Assembly: GCA_019321725.1 (NCBI GenBank)
Contig: CM033115.1
Location: 17,928,673 to 17,992,672 of the forward strand
Origin: Paulownia fortunei
Taxonomy: Eukaryota; Streptophyta; Magnoliopsida; Lamiales; Paulowniaceae
Length of the DNA: 64,000 nt
Direction of reading: 5' to 3'
The notes below the pieces were generated by a model, which was given only the letters and a program-made list of their open reading frames with translations, did not search any database and was not told the DNA's origin. A program made the position numbers and the translations under genes. Position 1 is the stretch's first letter. Each line of letters begins with the position of its first letter. Of the stretch, positions 11,701-24,113 are shown one piece after another.

Positions 11701-14700
11701 AGATTGCATCTGGCATCCCTTGCAGATCAATGTTGTTACCACTTGGATCATTTTGAATTGGAAAAGACTATCTTCATTGAAATTGAAGATGCCACAAAAA
11801 GGTGTAGCTATAAAACTGTTGCAAAAACATTATGCATTTCAGAAATGTCATAACGAAGTGACTTAGAACACACTGTAAAAGTCAACACATAGCTATTACA
11901 TGTCCTACTATAATTACCACTTCCAGATCACAGATCATCCCTGAATCAAATCACTTCATTCAGTTTGCAATGCACCATCGAACACTGCTCCACATTTTAG
12001 ATTCTCATGCATCATAAATAATAATAACAAAAAAATTATTCCACAACTTAGAAAATCCTTATTTCGATCCATTTGAGACTTTTCAAGTACACACAGCAGC
12101 CAAATGATTACTTCCCCAATCAAAGTCTACAACCATGTTAACTTTATTCCCATGAGCCACATTCCTGCATCATTAGGGGCCCATAAATCAAGTCCCTTCA
12201 TATATCCAAAAATAACTAGGCTTTGTTCGTTGTAACTTCATATTGGATGAATAGTTATTTGTCCTGGTCTATTTTGTAATTTGAAGGACTTTGATATAAT
12301 GATTTGCCATTTCTGGCATTCAATGTTTATCGAGCAAACACTCTCATATGACAGCAGTAGAAACTTGAGCTCCAAAGAGAAGACTCCAAGCAATATGTCA
12401 GCCATACCTGCATAAATGCTTTAAATTGGCATAACAGTGTGCTTTATTGTCCAGTTCATAGATATAACAAGGTAAATAAATACAATATGAGAAGTAATAA
12501 TAGAAAAGTAATTAAAAGGTGAAACGAGTAATCATGTATCTAAACGAGTAAACACTTGAAGTTTCCAAACATCTGCAGGTTATCAGAGTACAAATTTAAA
12601 TCTGACACTTCAGTCCAAAACTTTATAAAAGCAGCTTTACCTGGGATAATAAGGGTATAGCCGGTCCTGGAAGCATGGCTGCAAAAGACACATCGTTTCA
12701 CTCATTTGGTCTCACTTTCAGTAATATAACTAATCTCACTTTATAATTCATAGACTGCCTTCACAGTTATAATATAAAGATACACAGATATAATGCAAAC
12801 AAACACACACAAACACACACAGAGACACACACAAACAAACAGAGAGCGAAAATTGGTTAAAGTGTCTAAACTGATAAGTTTGAGGAGCATACTTAATAGA
12901 AATCAGTTTCTGTAACATTAACTAGGCATATGTTCTCTTTATATTTTCAATTATGTCTAATTGGTCACTCTTGAAAAGTCAATAGCAATAATGTTGGTAC
13001 CTCCAGCATACATCCCAGAAATAATTGCAATGGATTCAAGAAAACCAATCACAATAAAGGGTGATTTGGGAATGGCCAGCATCTCATCAGTCGTTATGCC
13101 AGCACGGTATCTCACACGGAGCACAGTAAAGTAAACAGCCACATACCTGTCTATCATGAAACCAAATTTGTTGTAAGATTCCATAACTAATTTCATCAGT
13201 AGTCCCTATATTTGAAACAAAATTAAGTAATAGCAGCTATCATACCAGTGATCAAAAGAAGAGTGGCTGTAAAAAGAAAATAATATGACTATTCACTTGA
13301 GTTTCTTACTTTGTTTCTGATCTTCACCCAGTTTGAATTTAAAGGCAATTATGTACTGAACATGTACTCATCATTTCTTAAGCTTCTAGCTTTCCATTTA
13401 ATTGAATTTACAAGTTCCTGTTTTCACATGTATGGAATTTATGAAAGTATTGCCATATATCTAGGAGAAGCCCTGATACATCTAAGCTAAACATTTCTTA
13501 TATTTACTAGAAGTCTCTCGCATGCCAGTCTATGAGCTATAATCATCTGCTGCCTCCAGATCACTTTACGCAAATCACACATAAGCGTGTTTTTACATGT
13601 GCATCAGGCAGTGCATGGAAACTTCCACTGGATAGAGAATTATAATAGGAATTGAAATCATTGCCTGAACATAAAATTGACTTGTTGCAAAACATGCTTC
13701 AAAGTAATGCTAGGCAAGGCATTAATGGAGTATTACAATTTCCATTTTCTTTTTGTTTGTAAAACTTCTACCCATTCAACTACCTCTGCTCAAACTTCAA
13801 ACTATACATCACATAATCACTTTATACCAATGTTTTAAAAGGTGTTAATGGGTGTGACTCGGGGCGCATCCCAAGGCAGTGCTTTATACATACAGTAAAA
13901 GACTAAAAAGCCAAGTTGTGTATCTATACTTCCTATGAAAATGAAAAACAAGATGAATTGACATTTGCAGATTGGTATTGTTAAATTTGAATATAATAAA
14001 AAATATGAAGAGATAATGTAGGACCGGGCACTTCCTACTATGCTAAAAACTATAACTGATGGCAATGGTGAACCTGAAGCTTTAAAACCGCATAGCAGTC
14101 CAAGCACCAGTTGTGCGCCATAAGGGCAAATGCAGCCACATACGCCAACAATCCCTTCCCAACAATTGTCACGAGGGTTATTGCTACCACACAACATAAT
14201 AATCCCCTCCATAGCAATCACCAAGAGTGGGAATCGACCTTGTAACCTTGGCTCTGATATCAATTCTAGGACCAAGCACCTTCTATTGTGCTAAAAGTTA
14301 TAACTGATAGCTATACAACTTCTAAAGCGTACGGTAGAACAAGCACCACGTTTTGACTGTGTTCCCTCCACAATGACATTTGCTACCATACATGCTAATA
14401 GAAAATGAAGAAAAACACAAGCGAATACGTAGTTCAGGGGTTTGGTCCACATTTACGGACAAAATGCACAAAGGACTATAACTTTTACTTTTCTTTACAG
14501 AAGGTTAAAGTACAATGACCAACTCTTTCAATAAGTAAAACAACAGAATCATATTATGATACTCCATCTACATAATCTTAATCAAATCATATTTGATTCC
14601 TAACATATATAGCAAGTAGTTCATATATAATCTAATAATAAAAATCAGGCAAATCCAGAAAAAGAATAACTATTGCAGAACATACACAAAACTGTTGATT

Positions 14701-15149
14701 TGAGCCAGAAAGAAGGGGTAGTCCTTCATGGGGACAAGAGCAAGTTTCAGAAGCACCCGATTGCTAACTGTTAGTACGAGAGTTATGGCAGACCAAGCAA
14801 CGACTGCAAGCCTTTTATCAGCACTTGGATTCCATGAAGGAGGGACATCAGGTGAAGTAGTTTTAGCTATAGCAGATGGAACTAAATGCTGAAACCGAGT
14901 AATAATAGTCTTTCTGTTGTAAAAACTCTCACTAAAGATGGAGAGCTTAACATTATTAACAGATGATTTCAAGGGATGCAATTGCAATCGGAGAGGAGTT
15001 GGAATGGATCCAATCCCAGAAGCCCCACTGCTGCTACCACTAATGGTGGTGGAAACAAAGCAGTGAGCAGTGGATTTGGGGCCGGCGGCGGCGAGAAATA
15101 TCATGGTTGCAAGGGGAAGAATATAAATGGGAAATGAAAAATTCACCAA
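8482..15149 (-). CDS. CRT-like plastid thiol transporter (CLT type), copy B, ten exons
   Basis: Homolog of Arabidopsis CLT1-3, plastid envelope relatives of the Plasmodium chloroquine-resistance transporter that move glutathione and its precursor between plastid and cytosol (family knowledge). Exons on the minus strand: 14686-15149, 13001-13146, 12641-12678, 10987-11102, 10392-10491, 10277-10312, 10094-10144, 9327-9450, 8760-8885 and 8482-8627. All phases join and the total is 1347 nt, 448 aa, matching the usual family length. Residues 1 to about 105 look like a transit peptide. After that come the family runs KLALVPMKDYPFFLAQ, TFLVWQLVFSSLLFGRRYS, WPALMIASSAFQAGASIVK, DTFVVNAFGSGFQ and LPLPYLP in the right order, within a drug/metabolite-transporter fold of about ten membrane segments. 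An ATG at 15102-15104 is an alternative start. No stop or frameshift was found. Confidence 0.93.
8677..8758 (+). repeat. TG and GA microsatellites in CLT-B intron 9
   Basis: A (TG)-rich stretch (about 8681-8713) is followed by an interrupted (GA) tract (about 8719-8757) that ends directly at the donor site of exon 9. The last intron of the gene is only 132 bp and is mostly this repeat. On the coding strand it reads as (TC)n directly after the GT donor. Confidence 0.85.
12359..12410 (-). pseudogene. Possible decayed duplicate of CLT exon 4
   Basis: Inside intron 3, the minus strand reads TTATGCAG followed by GTATGGCTGACATATTGC and TTGGAGTCTTCTCTTTGGAG. This resembles the start of exon 4 (GTGTGGCAGCTGG..., ...CTCCTCTTTGGGAG) with small gaps and has a usable-looking acceptor. 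If spliced in, it would not keep the protein frame for long. The real exon 4 at 10987-11102 joins perfectly, so this is at most a relic or a chance resemblance. Confidence 0.35.
14021..14420 (-). repeat. TRIM-like short LTR element in CLT-B intron 1
   Basis: Two degenerate direct repeats (about 14021-14150 and 14266-14400), each opening with 'taggacc...gcac.ttct' and a 'gctaaaa.ttataactgat' box. They flank a minus-strand sequence like an initiator-tRNA-Met primer site (about 14247-14264). This is the counterpart of 222-560 in copy A. There is no coding content. Confidence 0.5.
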
Positions 15150-15347
15150 AATTCAACATCAGAAGTAGAATAAAAACCAATCAGGAAACCATCGCAAGCC
15201 AAGCCCGAGTGTAAATATGAGATTACAGTCAACTGCAACTATCATAATAATAATATTCCTACATCTACAGTCCAACATACTAATAAATTAGGTGAATACT
15301 AAATTGTCAAAGACATAATATAAAAAATAATCACTGACAATTCAAAA

Positions 15348-15350
<3 letters not shown>

Positions 15351-15392
<42 letters not shown>
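15351..15392 (+). repeat. (GA)21 microsatellite upstream of CLT-B
   Basis: A perfect 42-bp GA tract about 200 bp upstream of the CLT copy B start codon; on the coding strand it is a (TC)n tract of the kind often found in plant 5' UTRs. The aligned place in copy A (near 1510-1530) has no such tract. Confidence 0.95.
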
Positions 15393-15395
<3 letters not shown>

Positions 15396-16754
15396 AACTT
15401 AAGGCAATAGTTCTTGCCTTTCATTCTCTTCCATAGCAATTCCCAGTTGTCCTCAAAGACAGGATAGTGGACTGGAGCCGCCACAAAGAAGATCTTCCCC
15501 ATTTGAATCCACCCAATTCAGGATTTGTACAGGAAGGGGGCCTTGGATAAAGGAAGTTTGGATTAATAAGGCACACTATATTCCAACTCCAGATGCAAAA
15601 CAGTAGGCTTATGACTCTTGAGATTTCATCATATTCCAGGCTATACAGACAACATATTCTGTTCCCCATTGTCTTCACCGTTACTATAAAGGGACAAAAT
15701 ACATTGGTGTCAGTGTTGTTTTACTGATGTGCCAGTTTGGGGATGGGCGGAATCACTCCTAATGTAAGAAGAAGACACTTCTTGGTAGGGGTGTACCGGT
15801 CTGGTTCGAACAATTTTATAATAAAAAAAAAAATTAATTCGACTCAATATGTATGGATAGATAAAAAATTAACTTATAATTATATTATTATCTTTTCAAG
15901 CAGACTAGTTTGAATTGGTTGAGTTTAGTTTATTTAGTGGTTGAGTTGACGGGTTAATAATTAATAATTATATTTTATCATAACTTATGAGTGAAAAATT
16001 AAAGACTTTCTTGTCATTCAAATAAGTAATACTAAGACTTTGATGAAATTACAGTTGAAAATTTTAAATTCACTTGTTTTGTTAAATGATATAATAAATT
16101 TCAAATTCATTTATTTAAATAATGTTATCATATAATAAATTTTAAAATTTTAAACTCTTATGGTATGTTATTTTTTAATCATTGCAGTGAATTTAAAATA
16201 TATTTTATATTTATTTAAAATATTTCACTCAAATTTTCTCATTAAATTTAAATTATTTCATTCAAATAAAACCTAAAAATAATATCGAATAGACAAAAAA
16301 GAGTGAGAACAAGTTTGAGTTATTAAACAAAAACTATAAATTATCATAGTTTATGAAATTGAAAAATGAGTATACATAATAAAATTTATAATTAAAAAAA
16401 ACAAAATATATAAATATATTATATTGTTATATATACATATATATATATATATATTTGCCCAGCCGTTGGATTATGGATAAGATGAATTCCCTAAAAATGG
16501 TGAATTTCAATATTATAACATTATCATAAATAATTAAAAATTAAAATCCATAATTTTCGGGCAGACCTATTCAATTTGAGTGGGTCGGTCGAACTGACAG
16601 CTTTATTATGTACAGTCCTATTTCCTGATTTCTCTAATCAATAAAGAATAAGAAAAAATTAAAAATATAAATGTATTAATTACAATGACATGTGCATCAA
16701 TTGACCATGTATAAAAAAGTTCTCCATATATAGATTGGATTTTGTGGTGCGATA

Positions 16755-17127
16755 CAATATTTTCATGATCGGATCAAACTGAGTTTGATCGGTTTAAATA
16801 TGAATCCACGATCATCTATTTGATTATTTATTTTTGTAAAATTAATCAATCTAATTAAATTATTTTTTTATTTACGAGGAAGTTAGAAATTTTAAATTTA
16901 ATATTTATTATATGTATATTATTATTTGAAATTTTTGGGATTTATTAAATTTTTTTAATTATTATTTATTTTTAAAATTTATTATATAATATTAGTTTAT
17001 ATATTAGTATTATACATAATATAATAAAAATAATAATTAATTTTTATTAAATCGTTGGATCAACGACTGAAAAGGTTCGATAAACAGAAATATTAATTTG
17101 ACGACTGGTTCAATTATGAAAATACTA
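16755..17127 (-). mobile_element. hAT-like MITE, copy 2 of 3 (reverse)
   Basis: Begins CAATATTTTCATGATCGG and ends with a mirror-image TTATGAAAATACTA. The interior is the reverse complement of the 43232-43661 element. It is absent from the aligned place in duplication copy A (near 2600-2640), so it inserted after the duplication. The 8-bp target duplication is no longer recognisable. Confidence 0.7.
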
Positions 17128-17651
17128 ATATTTTATAATAATTGCCAGTGAATGCAAGGATTTTATCGAAAATATATATACTATTTTTTTTTTTAAGTAG
17201 TTGATCAAGTAATTTAATGTCCTCAAGAATTAAACAAAAGTTTAAAGTTATTTTTTTAATAAAATAATCAAATGCAATATTAGTAAGATATAAATCAACT
17301 AATCATTACTTAATCATCAATAATCAATGAATTTAGAACCCAAGCATAGTATTGGACTTTGAACATCTTTTAAAGTTGAGGTAAGCCTTATTAGCAAAAG
17401 TTGAGATATTTATGTTCTACAGAAATAATTATATAATCATTCGACATATGTTGGGAAAGTTACATCTAACATGTCTGTATATTAAATTATTGAAACTGAA
17501 AATCACTTACGGAAAAGAGAAAATGTTTACTCATACGGGATGTTTTACATTAATGTCGACCTGAGCATAAGATAATATATAATATGATTTTTATTATTTA
17601 TTAAAAAAATATAAAATATAAATAAAAATAGCCGAAGTTAGGAGGGCCTTA

Positions 17652-20600
17652 TTAAGGGCCCTCGAGACGGATGTAATCATACAGGATTCCCTGAAACGGG
17701 CCTGTAGCATTTGCTTGTGTCAAATAAATTGTGTTGTCCTCTTGAACAAGTGAATTGCCTGATAATTCCACATTAAACAGCCAATAGAGCCCGTGAATCC
17801 CATGTCTCGCGATTGCATTGTCTTTTCCAATTAATCCAGTCGTAAAGAATGCTGGGTTTTGGTTTGGATCATTGATTTGGACCTAAAACATTGATTAAAT
17901 ATATTGATTAAATAAATGAGTATAAATGAATTGAATCAAGTAAAATATGAAACTTTTCAAACTTAGTTGAATCAGTATTAAGTTTTAAAAAATTGTATTT
18001 GAATTTAGTTCGATAATTAATTTAATTAAGTTTGAGTTTAATCAAATTGAATATCGAAGCGAAGTCTAGTAATTTGATCTTTTACACATATTTTATTATT
18101 TTTTTACAAATTGCTCAAGCTCGTGTCAAGTTTTAAATATTATCGAAAAAAAATATATATTCAAATTTAATTTAATATATATAATGAATCAAATTTAAAT
18201 GAATTTTTAACTATATGGAATTGAGTATAAATATGTTTGGGTACTAATTAAATGTGAATGGAGAAGATTGAAATAAACATCCACCATACTTAAATTAATT
18301 AATTGATGAACACGTACCTGCAATTCAGCTTGAGCTGCAGATGCAAGTGCCAATCTCAATCTGTAAGTTCCACTTGGTTCGATGGAGTCCAGTTTGAACT
18401 TAATTTGCCATGTAGTTGCTTGGTATGTATTGTCATCTTTTCTCCTGATAAAAGCCAAGAAAAAAAGGTTTGGGGAATTTTTTGATATTAACAATAGTTG
18501 ATATGTCACTAGAAAAAAATAAAAATCCAAAAAAAGATATGCTTCCTATGTTCCATTTTTATATTTTGAAACCGAGATATATATGACTTAAAAGTGAAAG
18601 TTTTGAATTCTTTTAATTTTATTTTTTTTATTTTTTAAAAAAAGTGATTGAGAGTTAATGATATCACGTAAAAATTGTAATGACACGAGTTTTTAATATT
18701 ACAAACAGGTCTGGAGATGGGTCTTGAATTTTATTTTCAAACTTGCCCTATCTTATTTAATTTTTTTTAAATTCATTATATATATTTATGTGATGTTTTT
18801 TAAAAATATATATATATTTTAATATTTTTTAAAAAATAAATAGGTCTAACGGCCAGGTTGGGATCCTAATTTTTTTTAACGGGGCGGGTATCACTTTAAA
18901 CTCATCTCGTTACCATCCCTAGTTTCATTATCATGTCATTATTTTAGGCGAGCGGGTATATTTGAGAAAAAAACTTGTTCTAAAAAATGAAGCTTATTTT
19001 GGAATTTCAGAGAAAATAATAAATTTGAAATGGAATGAAAAATTATTTTTTTTAATAACATTATTTACCAAGAGGGAAAATATAGGGGTCATTTTCACCT
19101 GGTAACTTGGGCAAAGAACCAATCTGTGGCGTAATTGCTCTCCCCAACAATAAAGACTAAGTCCCCGTTGGGATATAATTCAGCATATCTCTCCCATAGT
19201 CCATATTGCCTGAACCTAATCACAGACATCCAAAAATCATAAAGAAATAAATTCATCCATCCGATTATCAACATATGCAAAATATAATTATTCTCCCCTT
19301 TTAAAATCTTTTTCTCTAACATCTAACTAGTTAAGCAGTATTCATTAAGAAAATACTATATTAATAGGGTGGAATGTATTTTTATCTGCAAAATTTGGTC
19401 AAAATTAGGATCAAATGTTCCATAATTAAATGTTGAAGAAGCATAAACTTTTTTCCGCTAATATCACCAAAGTTTCAAAGCCGTAACCAATTGGTTTGGG
19501 GAATCTGTAATAGAAACATCACCAATAAAGATGTCGGTATAATTATGCAAATATTAAGGGTTTTTTTTATAATTATGCTAAATTTTAAGGGATGTCTGTG
19601 TAATTATTTCTTTCATTAATTAATAATTAAATACATTATTTTAAAGGTATATTTCTCTTGTCCACTATCAGTGTATAAAAAATGATATACTTAATGTGTG
19701 CATCGAATGTGTATCTTATCAAATTTTCAAACTATAACCAATTGATTTGGGGAATCTGTAATAGAAACATCACTAATAGGGATGTCGGTATAATTTTGTA
19801 AATATTAAGGAGTTTTTTATAATTATGCTAAATTTTAGGGGTGTCTGCGCAATTATCTTTTTCATTAATGAACAATCAAATACATTATTTTAAAGTATAT
19901 TTCTCTTGCCCGCTAATTGTGTATAAGAGTTGCTGCACTCGGTGATGTGTGTATCGGATGTGCATTTCATCACATATTTTATACACTATATATATGTGTG
20001 TGCGAGTGTGAGTGTGTGTGTAAATATATAATGAGATACAATACGGTACACATAATCGAATATAGTATCTACAAATTTCCTACAAGCTTAGAAGAGGATT
20101 AAAATTTTAAAAGAATACTCATCGGAAGATTGAAAAAGGGTTTATAAGCAAAGTTACCATATCATAACATTTAATAATTCTTCTCGGCATCGATAAGATT
20201 AAATTCGAGCATATAAAACATAGAAAAGAAGATAGAAATAAAAACCTGTCGGGATGATCGATATAAAGTTTGTTGATATATTTAGGGTTGGGATCAGGAA
20301 TGTAAAATTCTCGAGCAGAACGGTCCGGAATCCCTATTTCCCACAGCGTTGGGCCATCCCTCGGGGGTTCATACACAAGCGTACCCACATCAATGTTGCA
20401 TCCTGATTATGTAATCAAGCTAAATAGATATATAGTTGAGGCAAAGAAATAATGCAAAACACTAAACTGTGAGGACAAGAAACCTGGGATTATGCTAAAG
20501 AATTCATCATGTCTGTAATCTCCAATGAATCCCGGGATCCATGCATAGAGACTATAGTCCCCAGCACGGATGTCGTTGATGGAAAAATAACCTTCTTCGT

Positions 20601-23600
20601 CTGCTCTTGTCCAAAACTGATAGCCCTGAAAATCAAAATTTAACATTTTTTAATACTTCATGCTCCAATTGAAGTGATTTCTTCATTTTAGTTATTGTAT
20701 GATCAAATGTTTTCAAATGCGGTATACACTTCAATTATTTGTTAAACAAAAAGCCCTAAGAAATTTTGAAAGTGTTAAATTCTTAAGTTTTTGCAACTCA
20801 ATCATAGGATCTCCCCTTCAAAATCGGACCAGAAGGAAGAAAATCATTATCTTTGTTCCGATAAGGGAGAGATTGATAATGGATACCCAAATAATGAACG
20901 ATAGTAAATAAGAACCTTTCTTCATATAACTTCTTTTTTGTCTATGTCAAAATGTGTGGGAATTTTTTACAATGGACAAAATCCTAACGAGCAATGCCAG
21001 AGGTTGAATCGATCATAAGAAGAATTATGTCAAAAATTAGGATGCATTATGATATCCAAAAATTACTCAAACAACAGTCAGAAAAGTGGGGGCTTTTATC
21101 AATGATGTGCTTCTAGAAAAGTTATTAGTTTCAATAAAATGACCTTTTTACCCCTCCATTAACCCAAAAACAATATTTTTAGTCCAAAAAACTTGACCAA
21201 AATGTTCAAGGGCAAAGTTGAATTTTTAATATATTCAATGATGATATCGATATTTTCTGTAATCGAATATGACGATTAGGGAAATCTATAAGAAAAAATG
21301 TCTAACAAGTAGTGTCAATCTAATTATAGAAACAATTGTGATCAAGTTTTTACGGCTAAAAAGAAAAAAAGTAGTGCATTGTTAGTAATTATGGCAAACC
21401 TAAGGGGTGCCCAAACCTCAAAAAGGCCAAGTATAAGTGGTATTTCACGTGGGAAATTTAAATTTTATTACAAGTCTAGATCATTAATAAAATGAAAAGA
21501 TTTCCACACAATTGTAGCAAAATTTAAACAAACCACCTTGCCTTCTCTTTGCCAAGATCCAGTTTCTCCTGGTGGAGCCAACCCAATGTAAGCTCCATTG
21601 GCCACTATATAATCATCACTCACACACCTAAAAAATTGACAAAAATTGAAATTATATAATCCCTCTTAAAGTCAAGCTCAAAGAAATAAGAGTAAAACAA
21701 TTTCAGGTGAATTTTTTTGGATGAAATACAGTTTACCTGTCTCTAACTAGTAATCTGCCACTAACATTGCCCCTCTGATCAGATGTTGGAAAATCCTCTG
21801 ATGCTGGAAAACTATAAGGCCAGCTTTCAACTTGTTCCAACACCTGATCCATCATGTATGATTCAAGAATCCTTAATCTGTTTTAGTGTGTAAGTTTTAT
21901 GTAATTATACACTAAACTAGTGCATATTTTGGTTAAATGACATTATTGTCCACCTTTGAAATGATAAAAAAGAAGCAAAATAACCCCATGTGAAATGAAA
22001 AACAGCTAATTACCCGTTTTGTGTGTTTTAGAAACCATAGCAAACAATATTCATCTCAATTTTATCATTTTTTAAAGTAGAAAATGATAAATTTACGCTT
22101 GTATATAACGAAAATTTCTACTCATTTATCTCTTTTTTTTTGGGTTTTTTCATGATCATTTACTAATATTATTAAATACATATATATATGTATAATAATT
22201 TTTATTAATAATGCACATGTTATGCAGAAATATATATATGGGGTTATGTTTGTTATTTTTAATATAATAAATAATAAAAATTGAAACTGGACATTACTTC
22301 TTTTTTTATTATTATTTTGACCAACATAAGGTCAAAGGGAATATTATTTGTCCTTTTACCATTTCACGTGGGATAAAAATGTCATTTAACCCTACTAATT
22401 TTACAAGAAATTTTTAACCTGTTCTTTGGCATCTTCCCAAAGTGACAGAGGGTTGGCTCCTTGTAGTGCAGAATTAAGATAGACAAAAACAGGACCAAAA
22501 ACTTTCTTCCATGGCTCACCTTCTCCAAATTTGAGCACTACATCCTCCCCACCATAATGAGCACTAACAAACATCTGACCATGTCCAACATCAAATAAGG
22601 CAAATCACATATGTATTACTGATAGTTGTAATGAAATGACTTTAGATTGTAAGAATGATTGATGGCTTACGTACAGCAAGAGTAATTGGACCAACATGAG
22701 AGGTAAGATCTTGTTTGAGAGGTCCTCCTGTTCGGAATTCATTGCTGGGCATGATCTGCCAAAACCCCACACTTGGATCCTCGCATATCCATCCATGCAC
22801 CTTCACATTCTTATTCTCACCCGAGTACTGGTACTTATCATCCACCTTCACACCATGAATTTGGATCAAAAACTCCCCTTGACTGATTTGGAACATATAA
22901 AGAAGATGAAACTAGAAAATAATGGTACAGGAAATACCTCTCCTTTGAATTCAGGCTCCACAGGATTCACAAGGAGGACAGCTTCTGGATAGTCCAATGG
23001 TTGGCCTCTACCAGGTAACCTGTCATCTGGTAAGGGCATGTATCTTTGCCTGTTGTCTGCCATGGCCATATAGTGAAACCTATTCATTCAGTTAAACACC
23101 AAAATGAGACAACAACTATGTCGACAGGACAAATATAATATATAACGACGCCATGGTTAAGAATGGGGAACTTATTAACTTGTCTTTCCTCAGCCTGAAT
23201 ACAATTCTGGTTTCATCAAGGTTGAAACCAGGCCACCCCTCCAAATGTTCGTATATCGCATACGAATAGAAGCCTGAGGAACCACGAAGCATTATGAACC
23301 TACAATATTCATCACAAATTATTTATTTCCCTCTGTCATCATAAATATTTATGCATGTATATAAAGTTTTTTACAACCTTTTGTCTATGTTCAATGGAGC
23401 AAGCTTGCCCTGGAGGGAAGTGTCCCATGTTCTTGAGAATGATAGCTCTACCTGTTCCTCTGTTTCCACCACAACTTCAAAATTTGTAGCATGGATCCTG
23501 CATTTCGAAAAGTTACCTTCTCTGGTCAGATTTCGACAAGGAATTACACAGAACTGGGATACAGTATGGCATACAGAATTTTTTATTATATTGTATTGAT

Positions 23601-24113
23601 TATCGCGTGTAAAATCTTATTGTATATCTAGCGACAATAAAGAATGCAAGAAAAACAATATGAAGGATTTGGAAAAACACATTCATTGTATTTTATTATT
23701 TTCATTACATACACTTCAAATGTTCCTGTAGTTCCAGTACTTCCTGGTGGACTCCAAACAAAGTCCCAATACCTGCATAGAACAGTTAATGTGTTCTTCA
23801 GATTTCTAACAAAAAAATTTCTACTAGTCTGAAAAAAATCGAACCGACTGAGCAAGAAATGTTCCCTTGTAGGATTACCCTCTATTAGATTCATCGTTGC
23901 CAATCTCGAGTAGATTATCAATGTGATTGTATTCTATGCCAGTCACAATGCCATCTGGTTTTGATATTGTGACTCTAAGGATGCCATTGTCCATAACCAC
24001 CTGAAATAAAAAACAGCAGAAAATGATGTATAGTAATCAATCAAGCTTGGTGATGTATAGCAATTGCTCTCTCTTACTTGGTGATCTTGAATGTACAATC
24101 TTAGAGCTTGCAT
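17652..24113 (-). CDS. Rhamnogalacturonan lyase, fifteen exons
   Basis: A polysaccharide lyase family 4 enzyme that cleaves the rhamnose-galacturonate backbone of pectin by beta-elimination in the cell wall (family knowledge). Exons, minus strand: 24078-24113, 23879-24000, 23713-23772, 23378-23497, 23180-23299, 22938-23079, 22675-22845, 22419-22574, 21737-21843, 21537-21627, 20484-20625, 20246-20402, 19099-19215, 18318-18444, 17652-17882. The total is 1899 nt, 632 aa, the usual plant length. Seen in order: VVMDNGILRVTISKP (about residue 13), NRGYWDFVWSPPG, RGSSGFYSYAIYEHL, FHYMAMADNRQRYMPLPDDR, VHGWICEDPSVGFW, a fibronectin-III-like part (DYSLYAWIPGFIGDYRHD) and a C-terminal carbohydrate-binding-like part (QYGLWERYAELYP; IARHGIHGLYWLF). 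The chosen ATG leaves no signal peptide. The frame is open upstream to about 24146, next to an acceptor-like GCGCAG, so an upstream exon could supply one. Confidence 0.93.
18700..18945. mobile_element. Possible non-autonomous hAT-like remnant in lyase intron 13
   Basis: The right end, read in reverse, begins CTAGGGATGGTAACGAGATG and continues into a GGTACCCGCCCCGTT-like run, a terminus type common in plant non-autonomous elements. A matching left end is only weakly visible (ggtctggagatgggtcttg). Non-coding. Confidence 0.35.
19485..19930 (+). repeat. 251-bp tandem duplication in lyase intron 12
   Basis: The block starting taaccaattggtttggggaa at about 19484 recurs from 19735 with scattered changes. 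Both copies contain 'atgtcggtataatt', 'aattatgctaaattttaggg' and 'aaatacattattttaaag'. Non-coding; it accounts for about half of this 1.0-kb intron. Confidence 0.88.

Larger units (their letters stand above)
15150..17651. other. Region between CLT-B and the lyase gene
   Basis: No additional gene seen. The right end (17222-17651) is the 3' flank of the lyase gene; the left end (15150-15700) should hold the promoter and 5' UTR of CLT copy B and is conserved with 1348-1800. About 15785-16620 may be an old DNA transposon: TAGGGGTGTACCGGTCTGG at the left resembles TAGGACTGTACATAAT read from the right. Confidence 0.5.
13830..17885. repeat. Segmental tandem duplication, copy B
   Basis: Partner of 1-5024. 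It spans most of CLT intron 1, CLT exon 1, the intergenic region and the last lyase exon. It still sits in the context of two complete genes, so this arrangement (lyase followed by CLT, both minus) is likely ancestral. Confidence 0.9.

Noticed and set aside
14700..15149. CLT exon 1 copies read as independent 159-aa genes
   Set aside because: The stop just after VYVLQ lies in the intron. A GTATGT donor and nine downstream exons join in phase, so this is an exon and not a small gene.
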